NCBI GenBank assembly: GCA_958299035.1
Contig: CATQJL010000112.1
Coordinates: 14,050,880-14,114,879, forward strand
Reading direction: 5' to 3'
DNA length: 64,000 nt
Source: Cylicocyclus nassatus
Lineage: Eukaryota; Nematoda; Chromadorea; Rhabditida; Strongylidae
Position numbers and translations under genes: made by a program. The notes beneath the pieces are model-generated. The model did not search any database. It was not told the DNA's origin and saw only the letters and a program-made list of their open reading frames with translations. The stretch's first letter is position 1. Each line of letters starts with the position of its first letter. Below are positions 31,529 through 43,660 of the stretch, in pieces.

Positions 31529-32435
31529 TTAGATTGATGCAAAAATAATGAGCGTTTTCCCATTTTTCACTTTAACTTGCTATAACTTTCTATAAAATCT
31601 ACATTTTGAAGTTTGATAGAAACCATCAGATGCAGCGAACCTTTCGCAGTACAGTGCACGCTGACCTATACTCATATCTCATATGGGAGAAAAATACGGA
31701 TTGAAAAACAAAAAAAGTTTTTCGAAGTCTTGTGTTTGACAAAACATAACTTCTTTCACACTTTGTAACTATAATTTATAAGCAGTCTATCTTGTAGCCG
31801 CAAGCCAGTAGTACAAATATACATGGAAAGAGCTTGGAGAAAAAAGATTAGCGAAGAGGGAAAAATCGAAATTCAAAATTATCAACTTTTTTAGCATTTT
31901 TTCAGTAGGCCTCAAAACCTCGAAATATAGAATTTTCTAATATTCTGCGTACTGAACGGCTAGATGTTTTTGCAAAAACTGCTAATAGGACTCCTACTCT
32001 CACGCTTACAGAGATGAGCAAAGTTTGAGCGACTGCATTCTACAAACGAAAGTTATAGGTCTAAAATTACTACAACCATTACCCATGTTAACCCGCCGAT
32101 ATCTCACTGTAAATAACTTCAAAAAATATGCTGAATATGCATAACTTAGACAATTTCCATTACATAGAGCTGCTAAATTTTCGATAGACCACCTTCATTT
32201 GCGCTCAAATTCTGGCCGGAATAATGAATGCAACGAAAATCTGGTTTTAAGTGCGATTATTTGAAGCTCTATAAATTCTTAACAGAGTAAGCTAGAAGTC
32301 CCTTTTGAACAACATCAGATAGAGCATGAAAAGAGCTTTCTAAAAATATGCTGAAACTATTACAAAGAACGAAGTTCGATGGAGAAAAGTTGTCCTGAAA
32401 AAAGTCTTGGGAAAACGCTCATTGCATCAACCTAA
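31529..32435. mobile_element. Mariner-type MITE
   Basis: Ends TTAGATTGATGCAAAAATAA and the inverse complement of TTGCATCAACCTAA; GAGCGTTTTCCC follows on both sides. It is the same family as 53006-53924: both carry TTGTAGCCGCAAGCCAGTAG and TATAACTTTCTA near the left end. No transposase remains. Confidence 0.75.
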
Positions 32436-32539
32436 TAAAATACGGTTTTTCAATGGCGTGAGAGCTTATGGAATACTTGATAAATACTACTCCTACCCTC
32501 ACACTTACAGAGAAGAGCAAAGTTTGAGCGACTGCGTTC

Positions 32540-32790
32540 TACAATCGATTACCCCTCTGTGCCAACTCCCAGCCCCGTAGGTGAACTTTGCAAAAAATCG
32601 ATAAAAATCGATAAAATCGATATCGATCGATGACGAAAAGTAGCCTATGACACCCGCCGGGGCCCAAATGTATGTGTGCCAAGTTTGGTCCGGATCGGTC
32701 CAGAAATGGAATTTTCTATTCGGAACATACGTACATACAGAGAGACAGACAGAGAGACAAACAGACATTCAGCTTTACATATAAGATAGT
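32540..32790 (+). repeat. R3 repeat, copy 1
   Basis: Contains CGATATCGATCGATGACGAA, CCTATGACACCCGCCGGGGC, GTGTGCCAAGTTTGGTCCGG and TTCTATTCGGAACATACG, then a GACAGA-rich tail. It is inverted at 58.33-58.53 kb and doubled at 55.24-55.53 kb. Confidence 0.7.
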
Positions 32791-32941
32791 CACCACTTTT
32801 GAGGTCTAACTCCCTTCAAATCTGTTCCTATTTTATCAATTATCGATTTTCAACTGAGCTTTGTTCGTTCACTTTCTATTGCCATTGAGGGCATTAGGGA
32901 ATGTGATTTCAAAAAACTCGAAGAATGTAGAATCAAAAGCG

Positions 32942-35443
32942 TACAGTACCGCTCGTAATTTGCGAAAAAAATTGGCGGCGGCACCTAACTCACGCGGCGC
33001 CGCCGCAGTTAGGCGGCAACCGCCGCGTCGCGCGACAAAGTTAGGCGGAAAAGCGCTACTTGCCTCCTAACTTTGTCGCGCGACGCCTAACTTTTTTAGA
33101 AAAAAGACCTTACCTTGATTCGAAATTTATGAATTCTATATATAAGAGTACTCAGCTCGGCGAGGCGCATCTTCCAGTATACAGATGTGCCTAGTTGTGG
33201 AGTATAAGTTTTTTTCTTGGAATTTTAGTGTAAATGGATCATTCAGTGTGCGGATTCCAGAGGCTACATACACATTCTGTTGAGCACTGCAGACATAGGC
33301 AGGTATATTAAGAGCTCATTCTGCATGAATATGTGTGAAACTGGGCTTTTCTCGGCGAAGTATGACGGTTCCCAAAATGCAGGAAGACAAAGGCAAATGG
33401 TTGGAAATCGCATGAGAAGCACAAATCGCGGAATGCCGCGCGTGCTGTCAATATACAATACCACCCACAAAACGGGAATTTCGCGAAATTCCAGAAATTT
33501 CGCGATTCCGGAGTATCGCAAATTATGCAGCGCCAGAACTTCCTTCGGAATGAATATATTCTAAATCCGAAAGCAGCAGTGTGTTCAGCTCGTCAATGCG
33601 AATCATCCGACATACGTCATGTCATCTATATATTGTTTCCAGTTATCTCAAATTTTTCTTAGGAGGTCCATTTGCAAGTATGTAACGCAGCGCCTATCCA
33701 ACATAGAAGCATCCAGTAACCACCATTTGATAGTGCTCTTCTTGTACATTATAGTGCGCTAGAAAGCTGCCGCAGACTTCTTTCCAAAGAGAAAAAAGCG
33801 CTGGTAAATTCTGGAAAATACGCTCGTTTTCAGATTCTACTCGCCGTAAGTTTCTTTGGAGTGGATATTCTCTGAATCTGAAAAATGCTTTGTGCTCAGC
33901 TCATCAAGGCAAATCTTTCGGTATGGTGAATGTCCTTGATATCTCAAATCCGGTATTCTTAAAACTTTCTGCGGACGTGTCTTCGCAAAGGTGTGAAGCA
34001 GCGCTCATTGCCCCCAGTAGATTCAGAAAGAATTTTCGATAGTAATTCTTCTGTAGATTATGGGGCGCTAGAAATTAGCCGCGCACTTCTTTCCAAAGGA
34101 GATAGAAGAGCTGGTGAATTTTGGAAAAATCATGTTGTTCTAAATTTTTCTCACCGTAACTCTAAAATATGAACCTCTCTTGCTAAGCAGAAGTGATTTT
34201 GTAAACAGCAGGTCGGCCTTATGAGCACGCTTTCCAAAATGTTCGAGTAATTTCATTTTTTCTCGTTTCACGCTCTGAAGCTGGCCGATGGATTTTGGTC
34301 AAAATGTTCATGCTCTTAAATTGTAAGGAAACTTCGCTTATAGAGGTTTTCGAACACGCTCTTTACGATAATCAAGGTCTTTGAGGATTACAGGGCCTTT
34401 TTGGTGAGATACGGTGAGGTGACTGCAACTGAATCACGAAAGTGCGTAACATTGCCCGCACTTCTCGCGTATCTGTCAAAAAACTTGCCTCCTTGCTTGT
34501 CCAAGTCAAAGTTGGTTTGGACTGTGCCATCGAATGGTGCATGCCTCAGGCTCCACTCTACAGAAATCGCCGAGTTACGAGCCTACGGAAACACATCCTC
34601 ATGAATTTTGCCCAAAATTTAAAGATCGCATATTTCGTCGAAATTCCACCGTGAGTGCTTATGCAACACGTTGTTCAAATCTTTTCACATCCTTAATGGA
34701 TCTTGTTGTGTTAAATCTCGTAGTTTGAGTTCTAGCCACCGAAATAGCTTTGATATTCAACTGATTGAAGCATACGCAAGTGCCATACTCAATACAGTGG
34801 GAGCCTTTGAGCGAAGCGAACACAATATCCGCAATGCGAGTGTCATACAAGCACTCACGGTGGAATTTCGACGAAATATGCGATTTTTAAATGGGCAAAA
34901 TTCATGAGGATGTGTTTTCGTAGGCTCGTAACTCGGCGATTTCTGTAGAGTGGAGCCTGAGGCATGCACCATTCGATGGCACAGTCCAAACTAACTTTGA
35001 CTTGGACAAGCAAGGAAGCAAGTTTTTTGACAGATACGCGAGAAGTGCGGGCAATGTTACGCACTTTCGTGATTCAGTTGCAGTCACCTCACCGTATCTC
35101 ACCAAAAAGACCTGTAATCCTCAAAGACCTTGATTATCGTAAAGAGCGTGTTCGAAAACCTCTATAAGCAAAGTTTCCTTACAATTTAAGAGTATGAACA
35201 TTTTGACCAAAATCCATCGGCCAGCTTCAGAGCGTGAAACGAGAAAAAATGAAATTACTCAAACATCTTGGAAAACTTGCTCATAAGGCCGACCTGCTGT
35301 CTACAAAAATCACTTCTGCTTAGCAAAAGAGCTTCATATTTTAGAGTTACGGGGCGACGGGGCGCTTGCCGCTTAACTGCGGCGGCGCCGCGTGAGTTAG
35401 GTGCCGCCGCCAATTTTTTTCACAAATTACGAGCGGTATTGTA
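32942..35443. mobile_element. 2.5-kb ACC-type element enclosing FB1 copy a
   Basis: The left end TACAGTACCGCTCGTAATTT and right end AAATTACGAGCGGTATTGTA open an inverted repeat that continues through GGCGGCGGCACCTAACTCAC and a GC-only palindromic core. Between the ends lies an FB1 foldback: left arm about 33455-34730, and a right arm to about 35350 that is shorter. FB1 therefore inserted into, or was captured by, the ACC element. Open frames in the arms occur as identical mirror images and are not genes. Confidence 0.7.
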
Positions 35444-35554
35444 GAAGCCCTATTTCAAAAATTCTGTATCGAAAAGTTGGAAATTTGATATTAGGGATGT
35501 CCGGCGTCACAATCTGATCCACAATTCAACTTTAAATCTCTTATTTCCGTCTAT

Positions 35555-36360
35555 TATCAACTGCGCTTGTACTTTGTGCTGCCACAAAGCATCAGCAGTC
35601 ATGATTGCCACTTTTTATTGAATAAAGCAAAACTTTGTAAACGTTTTAAGACCCATTAAAAATTTGGAAAAGGACAGGCTAATCAACGTTATCGGACAAA
35701 TAAACTGTATGAAAAATTCAGACTCTAACATGAGATTCGCAAAGCCAAAAGTGTCCGCTCTCTGATAATGGAAAGCCATATCAGCTGTCGAGATACATGG
35801 GTCGACACAATTTTCAACTACTTTTTGAACGCAATATAGTCCTCATTTTACACTTTTGAAAATCAATTTTGCTTATGAGGCCACATCCGTTTGCATCACG
35901 GAAGAGTGAGCGTTTAAATAGTCCATTTCTACGAACGTGAGTCTCCATTACTGTAAGCTTTTCATGAGTGACTTTGGGTTGATCAAACAAATGGCCTCCG
36001 TTTTCACTCTAATGTTTGAGTACACATACATTTTAGTATTTATACCGTAGCATTAATAGCGACAGTAATGAGATACATCCCGTTGGTAGTAGGTCGTTAC
36101 ATATTTATTACACTATCTTTGTCTTCCCTCGTCTTCTACACTTTAGAAAATTCGGCAAGCGATCATTTGGTAAATGGGAAAAGGATGAAGGGTTATCCGT
36201 TGGCATCATTTTCGCTTCCATGCACCTGTGCAATAAGTATAAAGGGGGGATCCTCTGAAAGCAGTCCTCATTTTTTCCAAAACCCTATTCTTCTTTATCA
36301 ATTTTTATACGGCGGGAGCATTAGTATGTCGGTATGCGAAGGCAGTTGTTATGTTTGAGC
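35555..36360 (-). repeat. R1 gene-like repeat, copy 3 (body joined to tail)
   Basis: Body and tail are joined directly at about 35.72 kb; the coding-like middle is missing. Marks: TTTGTGCTGCCACAAAGCAT, GGCTAATCAACGTTATCGGA and TTTATACCGTAGCATTAAT. Confidence 0.6.
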
Positions 36361-37881
36361 TCTTCAATAACGACTTGAAAATTTGCCAAAAATGATCCAA
36401 AAGAATATGACAAATGTAAAAAAAATGATTTTCCACGTTACGCCATGTGGTGTAGTAGACTTACTCACTGTAATGTATACAGGGTGTCCCAAAAAATGTG
36501 CTCACTGTTTGATTGTTAATATCTCTCTTGCTATGAAGTCTTTCGAGATGATTTAGGTAGCAATTTGTAGAGCTCGCTCCAGCTTAGAATCTTGGTATGA
36601 AGCAAATCACCGATCGCTCTTCATTACTATAGAATTACGGTAGAAACTTTCGACATATGGCGTCATAGTAGAAAAGCTGGCACTTCAATCAATTACAAAA
36701 ATTTTTTTTCCATGAACGCCGAGTTTGCTTAACTTTGCACAAGATTGTGAAGCTTTCTGAGCGATGTAACCACATTTTTAGCAACATTGAAAGAACAGCT
36801 AGTAATGCTTACCTTGCATAACTTTTTAAGGAAGCATTATGAGATGCAAAATCCATATTTAAAAATCAGCAGCTTCAATTAGCTTAATGCGAATATTCTC
36901 AGGCCGTTTTGTTTTCTTTTCCGAGCCAAAATCTGGCCCTCCTTGGCTTGAATTCCTTTCCAAAGTACCTAACTAATCCTGAAAAATAAAGAGAGAGTTG
37001 TAATTTGCTCTACTAGGCTGATTCAAAAGTTCTGTCCGATTTGCTATCTTCTTTCATTTGAAATCTTATAACTTTTTTCAAAATCAGCAACCTTGAACAA
37101 ATTAAATTTTGTTGAATTATACGAGCTTATGGCTATCACAAGCACTGTATGCCATGTGAGGAAGGCAGCGAGAGAAAAGAGAGAATTTGTGAATTTTTCT
37201 CAAAACCGCCCAGTTTGACTTGCTAATGCATCCATATGAGGATGAACAGACATATTTGGCTGCCATCATTGAGTAGCCTATACCTCAAAGGTTCTTTTGC
37301 GGCTAAAGAGAATTCGAGTTATCTTCGCTGCATAGAAATTTTTGCGAGCAAATTAAAAAACTGTATTATTTGAAGAGAGAATTTCGCGTGCGAAAATATG
37401 CCGACTCTCCAATATTTGATTTTTTCTTGTCGCAAACGAAAAAAGCTAATTGGCTGACGGTTCCTGCTTGCCCTCGCTTTACTCCAACATATGCAATATT
37501 GAATGCATCACCCGTCGCTATATGTAGATGGTTGTCGCCTGTTGAATAATTGGGCTTGTCTTCCACCTTTGAAAAAAATTGGAAAAGTAAGACATTCTCT
37601 ACGCCGGAGGAAAAGTGTGCTTATGTTAGCATATTACACACTCAACCATTATAAGTTATCATACATTGGGTCGGTCCGAAAGTTCTTGCTCATCACTTTC
37701 AAGAAATCATAACTTTCTTGCCGCTCGATGGATTTCGTTAAAATTAGATGTTCTCGAAAGAGGAATCCATGTCCTTGGAATTATCATTAGAAAGTTCGAG
37801 AGTTACAAGCAGTTGAAGGAAATTAGTCAAAATTGGCATTTTTCGAGCTGGGTCACGAAAAATTCTGGAAGTATTTTTATT

Positions 37882-38369
37882 TGATAGAGAAAATTATGCT
37901 CATTAATGGTGCCTTTTCCATGAGTTAAAACGAAAAAGACCGAGAGTAAGGAGCAAATAAGGCAAATTTATTCAGTTTTGCAATTTTTGATGCTCAAAAA
38001 AGCCTAAAAACGTCACAGAAAAGACGGAAAAGTCATAACATGGGCTCTGTGAACTTTTCTTTCTAGCTGAGCAAAATTAGTGCCAATCGAGAGCAATTTT
38101 GTTCTTCGTGATTTTTTCGGATTTCCCGACCTCCGTCTTCCACGAAAACCAAAACTGCTCCCGATTAGAATAATTTCCGCTCATCTAGGAAGAGAAGGTC
38201 ACAAAACCTATGTTCATGACTTTTCCGCCTTTCTGTGACGTTTTTAGGCTTTTTTTTAGCATGCTCAAAAATTGCAAAACTGAAGTGATTCTCTTTATTT
38301 GCCTAACTCTCGATCTTTTGTTTTAATTCATGGAAAAGGTACCACTGTAATGTGCAAATTTTCTCCATC
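37882..38369. mobile_element. Hairpin inside level 3
   Basis: Inverted arms of about 160 bp share CTCAAAAA, TGCCTTATTTG-like sequence and ACGTCACAGAAA / TTTCTGTGACGT. The ends TGATAGAGAAAATT and the inverse complement of AATTTTCTCCATCA pair. It lies directly left of level 4. Confidence 0.7.
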
Positions 38370-38374
38370 ATATA

Positions 38375-39322
38375 TTAGGTTGTCAAGAAAATAATGTCCG
38401 TTTTTATTTGCTTGCTTTGACAAAGCAACCAGACTCAACCCAACAAAGGGTAAGGGGGACTGTTCGATAGAGCAAAGCAAGCTCTACAAGAAGGCACTCA
38501 TGTCTTTGCGCCAAGCTCAATCCACGAGGAGTTCGAACTCAAAATCTAAAGATTTCCAAATGCCCAAAAAATCGAAAAAAATCATATCTTCGTCCAAATA
38601 ATTTCTACGGACCTCCCACTCGCTCACATCAATACTATCGACATCTGATATCCATGCGTGCGATTACCGTATTTTTTCCTTGACTAGAAACTGAGAAAAC
38701 GAAAATTTCCCTAATTTTCTCAAAGTAATGCTGAGCCGTTTTTGCATATGTAGTTCTATACTACAAGCCTGAGTAAGCATAACTGTAGGTTTTCAGCCTA
38801 TTTCGAGCGATACTTTTCGAGAAATGTCGATTTTAGCACTGAAACTGAAACGAAAAAATCCGAATTCGTTATTTTTCGAAAACTACCATTTGGAATGGAC
38901 TGAAAATCTACAGTTATATTTACCTAGGCTTGTAGTATACAACTACATGTGCAAAAACGGCTCAGCATTGCTTTGAGAAAATCAGGGAATTTTTCGTTTT
39001 GTCAGTTTCTAGTCAAGGAAAAAAATACAGCAATCGCACATATGGATATCAGATATCGATAGTACTGATGTGAGCGAGTGGGAGGTCCGCAGAAATTATT
39101 TGGACGAAGATATGATTTTTTTCGATTTTTTGGGCATTTGAAAATCTTTAGATTTTGAGTTCGAACTCTCCGTGGATTGAGCATGGCACAAAGACATGAG
39201 TGCCTTCTTGTAAAGCTTGCTTTGCTCTATCGAACAGTCCCCCTTACCCTTTGTTGGGTTGAGTCTGGTTGCTTTGTCAAAGCAAGCAAATAAAAACGGA
39301 CATTATTTTCTTGACAACCTAA
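38375..39322. mobile_element. Nested element, level 4: near-perfect 950-bp hairpin
   Basis: Ends TTAGGTTGTCAAGAAAATAA and its inverse complement are TA-flanked. The two arms of about 440 bp differ at only a few percent of positions, and the loop is about 70 bp. It is the best-preserved palindrome here and so probably the youngest insertion. A truncated relative is at 20.44-20.98 kb. Confidence 0.85.
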
Positions 39323-40579
39323 TAAAAATACTTCCAGAATTTTTCGTGACCCAGCTCGAAGAATTGCAATCTCGACTGATTTCCTTCAATTGCTTGTAAC
39401 TCTCGAACTTTATAATGACAAATCATGGCAAAGGTACAGCTGTAAAAATAATGGATTCCTCTTTCGAAAAAATATAATTTCAACGAAACCTATCGAATGG
39501 CAAGGAAGTTATGATTTTTTGAAAATGATGCGCAAGAACTTTCGGACCAACTTAATTTTGCGAATACTGCGGAAGTTCCCCTTCATGGAAACTTTTTCTT
39601 GGGCATGACTGCATTTTGGCAACTTTGCTTCGGGGAATTTCATCACAGGAAAGTTGATTCGCCAAGCATCAGTAAGACTAGAAAGAGGAAGAAAAACACT
39701 TCTAGACGATGGTTATGACAATACCATAAGTGCAAAACCCTAAGAAAATAGCTGCGTTAAAACAAGGCAATTGAAAATCGCACAGAACTTTTGAATCAGC
39801 AGAGTATACTGTAAATCTAATAAGGAAATGGTCAGAAGTCGAAGAGGCCAATCCAATCAAGCTGCCTACCATTCGATGCAGCTCAAAGTTGACTTCGAGT
39901 CTGTATTTCCTTCTGCTTATCGCCTTCGAGTGTAGTTATGAATAGTTTTATTGCGAAAAAATACATAAAAATTGCGAATTTGAGCACACTGTTGCAGTTT
40001 CAGCTCATCTCTAGGCTTTAAAGATATAAAGTAACCTGGCTGCATGTTTTGACCCAACATCAAGCCGAACATGACTTTGTACTGCCAAATTTGCGCTTTG
40101 CATGCACGATTTTTTAGCAAAATTACGATACTCAGCGGCTCATAACTTCGCCCACATAGGCGCTAGGCAGGGATACAGATTTAAAATCACCATTTTATGC
40201 TGCATCTAATGGTATGCAGCTTGGAATTGGCCACTTCGAATTCTGACCTTTGTAAATTTCTTTGTAAGTTGATGCCAACTCTACAAAATGGTACCTTTCT
40301 GAAAGACTTCATGGCAAGGGAATTAGTAACAATCAAACATAGGCAATTTTTTTGGGACATCCTGTAGTCAAAAAATTTGCAAACCTCCACGTAATCTGGA
40401 TACGAAAATTTTTCGAGATTGAGATAACAAAGTTATGTCATAATCTTATAAGAAAAAGTCGCATGTGGAGTTTTCAACACTTTCATAAAACTATTGACAA
40501 TGAGTGTCCTGAACCATTAACCGACCACTTTTGGAGGTAGCTAATAAAAACTCAACTACAATGTCGCCCAAGTTCAGCC

Positions 40580-40800
40580 TTCTGACAATGAGATGCAAGC
40601 ATTCAATTTTCCACATGCATCATGGGACTTCCTAATACCTCCTGAGAGTTGTTGGCAGATGATAATGAAGAAGGAGAAGCTAGTTTAATTACTGGAAGAA
40701 TCCAGCCCTATTCCTAATTCTCCACCCAAATCTAGAAATTTTCAAATCGATGACATCGATAAGTTCAATTCATACTTTGGACTTTGATACCAAGGCAAAG
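40580..40800 (+). repeat. R2 repeat, copy 2
   Basis: Shares TTGGCAGATGATAA, AGAATCCAGCCCTATTC and GACATCGATAAGTTCA with the other R2 copies. Confidence 0.5.
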
Positions 40801-41126
40801 CTTATCACCACCGAGTTCTTCAAACTCTATTGCCTTGCTTCTCCGCCTATTACTTTTCCATTATTTTCAGATTATTCAGACCACTAAAAGCTCTCCTGCT
40901 AGGCTGCCTATTTCAGCTTGTTGCTTGCATAAACATTTTTTCGTTTTTGTTCCGCCTGGTACTATCGAGAATATTTTCAGAGCTTCTAACATCGATTTAT
41001 TTTAGAGTCCATTTTTTTCAAGTTGACAATTTAGTCTTGACTTTATTTCTTTTGTATAATGAGAATTGTTAAAAAAAGATGTATGACGATTCTAAAGAAG
41101 ATAGAGTCAGAGTAAAAAATGTTAAG

Positions 41127-41407
41127 TATAGGGGCCCGCAGGATCGCGAGAGTCGGACGTGCGTACGGCCATTGCGCCGCGCACGTCAGATGTGCGACCG
41201 ACGATTCAGGAAGGTGCCAGACTTATCTTGTTGAACAGGTTCATTCGGTCCACCATCTTTTCTGCTGGACAATGTAGTGATTTGACCTATGAACCGAACG
41301 AATCGGCTGAAGCGGATAAGTTTGGCACCTGGCTTAGTGACACTGAACGTGCGCGGCGCAATACGCCGTACGCACGTCCGACCCTCGCGATCCTGCAGGC
41401 TCCTATA
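41127..41407. mobile_element. 281-bp MITE with TATAGG ends
   Basis: Inverted ends of about 70 bp share GCAGGATCGCGAG, GTCGGACGTGCGTACGGC and TTGCGCCGCGCACGT. The outermost bases are TATAGGGGCC and GGCTCCTATA. No coding sequence; frames across it come from the GC-rich arms. Confidence 0.8.
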
Positions 41408-42435
41408 CAGCGGCATCTACAATCCGTTCTCTTCATTAAAATCAGCATTCATGCAAAGAACTGACGGAACACAACAAGAATATTTCTTAGGAACAATCAT
41501 AATATCTCTGCTAAGAACTCAAATTTATCTTCCAGATAAGAACAAGCTGGGATCTGGCTGTGACAAAATTTGCAAAAGGCCTATCATCCAAATCACCATC
41601 ATTTTCATTTTTATTATTTCATTCCTTACTCAGTCAGGGGCAGATGAAAGTCTTCGTTTTTCTTTCTAAAAAGCTGGCCAGTATATGGCAATGCGCTTAT
41701 ATTTGCTATTATCAAATCAAAATGGGTGAATACTGACAGATTCTTCCCCTCCAACTTTTGCTTTGTCCTTTTAGATTAGCCATATGTATCACACATTTGA
41801 ATATTGTCGATGCCACTCCAGCCTTTGCTGGATACCGTACAAAAATAGTGCTGTGAAGTGCTTGATCTTTCTCATATAATTCATTTCAGAACCAACTTCA
41901 TTCGACTAAAAACCACTGAAGGGCAATCATTCCAATAATATGAGATTTGAAAGTTATGCATGTTCGAAAAAAGTTTTGCCATTCCAGAATGAGATGTTTT
42001 TGATGCGGTTACACGCTTGACATCACCGGATATCTGTCAGGTGAGTAGAGTACTATACTATACAGTTAATGCAAATGCTGGGGGTACTTCTCCAATTTGA
42101 CTGAACAAGGAGGATGGCAAAGGCGGTCTTTGACAGAATTAGAATAAGTGTGGCTAGACGATTTTTATAGAAGGTTAGGAAGAATACTTAGCTACTGAAA
42201 GAGTGTAAACCTCCGAAATATTTAGGCTTCACACTTTCCTTTCACTAACTGTGCTTTATGTCAAAGTCTCAATAGGAATAGTCAGCAAATCTAACGGCTA
42301 TATTCTGAAAAACGTGTGAATAATGCCGTACTATAGAATGCTGTAATATCTTCCTTCGACTGATTATCTGCATTCGATGCCGTTTGGGTGCATTAAATAC
42401 AATATTGCTTTTTGTGAAAAGAATTGGCAGCGCCT
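41408..42435. other. No supported feature
   Basis: AT-rich, with a few short open frames. No splice-supported exon or inverted end found. Confidence 0.4.
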
Positions 42436-42500
42436 GTCATACTCGGGCGGCGGCCGCAAAAGTCAGGCGGCGGGCGACGTAGTCAAACGTTAAGCAGTTG
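42436..42500. repeat. Short GC-rich palindromic tract
   Basis: Contains GGGCGGCGGCCGCAAAAG and CAGGCGGCGGGCGACG. It resembles the GC cores of the ACC elements but has no ACC ends, so it is probably a fragment. Confidence 0.4.
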
Positions 42501-42532
42501 GTTTTCACGAATTTCTTTAGATTTCTGTTAAG

Positions 42533-42805
42533 ATGGATTATTTCAGTCTGCTGATAACACTTATGCCTTTGCTGTTGGCTGCGCTTTGTATGGGTATCAC
42601 TTGGCTCGGATCTTTTCAAAAACTTATAAAGAGACTGTTACCAAAAGGCATTTGGCTTGGTCTTCCGGATACTTCTATGTTTACACGGATAATCCAACGA
42701 TTACGTTACGACTTTACAAATCTTTTGTTTTACCTAAACTTTAAGACTGCTCACAACTTTGGAGTCCGAGTAGCTGAATATATTAAGAAGCTTGAAAGAG
42801 GTTGA
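42533..42805 (+). CDS. Candidate small membrane-anchored protein (90 aa)
   Basis: ATG-initiated frame with N-terminal MDYFSLLITLMPLLLAALCM, a signal peptide or membrane anchor, then a basic amphipathic part (GSFQKLIKRLLPKGIW) and RIIQRLRYDFTNLLFYLN, ending KLERG and TGA. The sequence before it, TTTCTTTAG 18 bp before the ATG, could be a trans-splice acceptor. A possible donor (GAG before GTTGAG) at the end means it might be a first exon. No family recognised. Confidence 0.45.
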   Translation: MDYFSLLITLMPLLLAALCMGITWLGSFQKLIKRLLPKGIWLGLPDTSMFTRIIQRLRYDFTNLLFYLNFKTAHNFGVRVAEYIKKLERG

Positions 42806-43216
42806 GGGAGTTTTTACTAGAACTGTGACGAGGAGATATACGCCAGATTGTACTGCTCTGAGTCATCATGACCGCGTGAGAAAGCCGGGAAATCAAAATT
42901 AGTTAAAACAAGTCACAAAGGATTGTTCAGTAATTAGCAAATGTCATCCTCAGTTTCATTTTGAACGCTTCACAGTTGTCAGCATTCAAAAATTCGCGAG
43001 GTATGCACCGTAACCATCTAGCTCCCCGACAAAAATATGAATGAATAACAGGTTGGCATGTTTCCTCTCAACCTTTGGGTAATGCAAGTTGAAACCTGTG
43101 TCTATAGTAAGCAGGAATAAAGATCCAGTAATCGCTGAGATTCAACTTGTTTCTGAGATTCAACTTGTTTCTGTCTGTTTTCATTACAGGTTCTGCTTGC
43201 TTCTGGGTAAAGCCCT

Positions 43217-43483
43217 TTGCTACTACGTCGGTTTACAACTTCATGTTTTTTTCGATTTATCATGTTTCGTGTTTCTCGATTTTTGTTTACTAAGCACGCT
43301 TTGGCTGACATGTCACCCACTTTCGGATGGGTAACAGCACTGCTTCTTTGGACCGTAGACAGAAGGCAGGTGTATCCGAGTGTCGGTGGTGTCAGGTTGG
43401 TGGATGCCTGGCAGGAATTAGTCGCAGACGTTTTGGAAAGCCCGAAAAAGTGGCAGTGGCATTTTCCAATGCCAGTCACCTGA
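43217..43483 (+). CDS. Weak candidate exon
   Basis: An open frame ending VDAWQELVADVLESPKKWQW and HFPMPVT before TGA has a protein-like C-terminal half; the N-terminal half is low quality. It could be the end of a gene or a decayed transposon piece. No splice support found. Confidence 0.2.
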   Translation: MLLRRFTTSCFFRFIMFRVSRFLFTKHALADMSPTFGWVTALLLWTVDRRQVYPSVGGVRLVDAWQELVADVLESPKKWQWHFPMPVT

Positions 43484-43633
43484 CCTTCCTTGATTAAATA
43501 GAAATTTTTTTCCTCAACACCTGAGGCCTTTATTCGCTGTTTGTTTGTTTTTGCTGAAAGTGGCAGGCTAGTCTATCTTACTCTAGCAATGTTTTCTTTA
43601 CTCACACAGGCTTTGGCACACGTTTACGAGTAT

Positions 43634-43660
43634 GAGATAAAGATAAGGATAAGGATAAAA
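43634..43660. repeat. Short GATAAG-type tandem repeat
   Basis: GATAAAGATAAGGATAAGGA. Short tandem tails of this kind often end non-LTR retrotransposons. The sequence to its right (CTGCTGGGTGTGGCTAATTG) may be such an element's 3' end, but I cannot confirm it. Confidence 0.35.

Larger units (their letters stand above)
37665..39552. mobile_element. Nested element, level 3
   Basis: TTGGGTCGGTCCGAAAGTTC on the left and the inverse complement of GAACTTTCGGACCAACTTA on the right. Arms of about 215-230 bp match along their length, including TTCTGGAAGTATTTTTATT near the centre. It encloses two further hairpins. Confidence 0.85.
37013..39804. mobile_element. Nested element, level 2
   Basis: TA-flanked ends share GCTGATTCAAAAGTTCTGT (37018-37035 and inverted 39782-39800), followed by (C/G)CGATTT. 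Arms are about 0.65 and 0.25 kb. It lies wholly inside the level-1 element. Confidence 0.8.
36480..40364. mobile_element. Outermost of four nested mariner-type inverted-repeat elements
   Basis: Ends CAGGGTGTCCCAAAAAA and the inverse complement of TTTTTTGGGACATCCTG (one mismatch) lie next to TA dinucleotides. The inverted match continues about 60 bp inward (TTTGATTGTTA, CTATGAAGTCTTTC and their partners). Arms are about 0.53 and 0.56 kb; the middle is filled by younger elements. TA flanks and the end style fit Tc1/mariner-type MITEs. Confidence 0.8.

Noticed and set aside
34401..35105. Mirrored open frames with identical proteins on both strands (for example 34442-34654 plus and 34855-35064 minus)
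   Set aside because: They arise because the two arms of the FB1 foldback are inverse copies; there are no splice sites or conserved motifs, and the same happens at 49.2/50.7 kb.
41159..41464. Frames of 76-126 codons overlapping on both strands
   Set aside because: They fall on a MITE with 70-bp GC-rich inverted ends.
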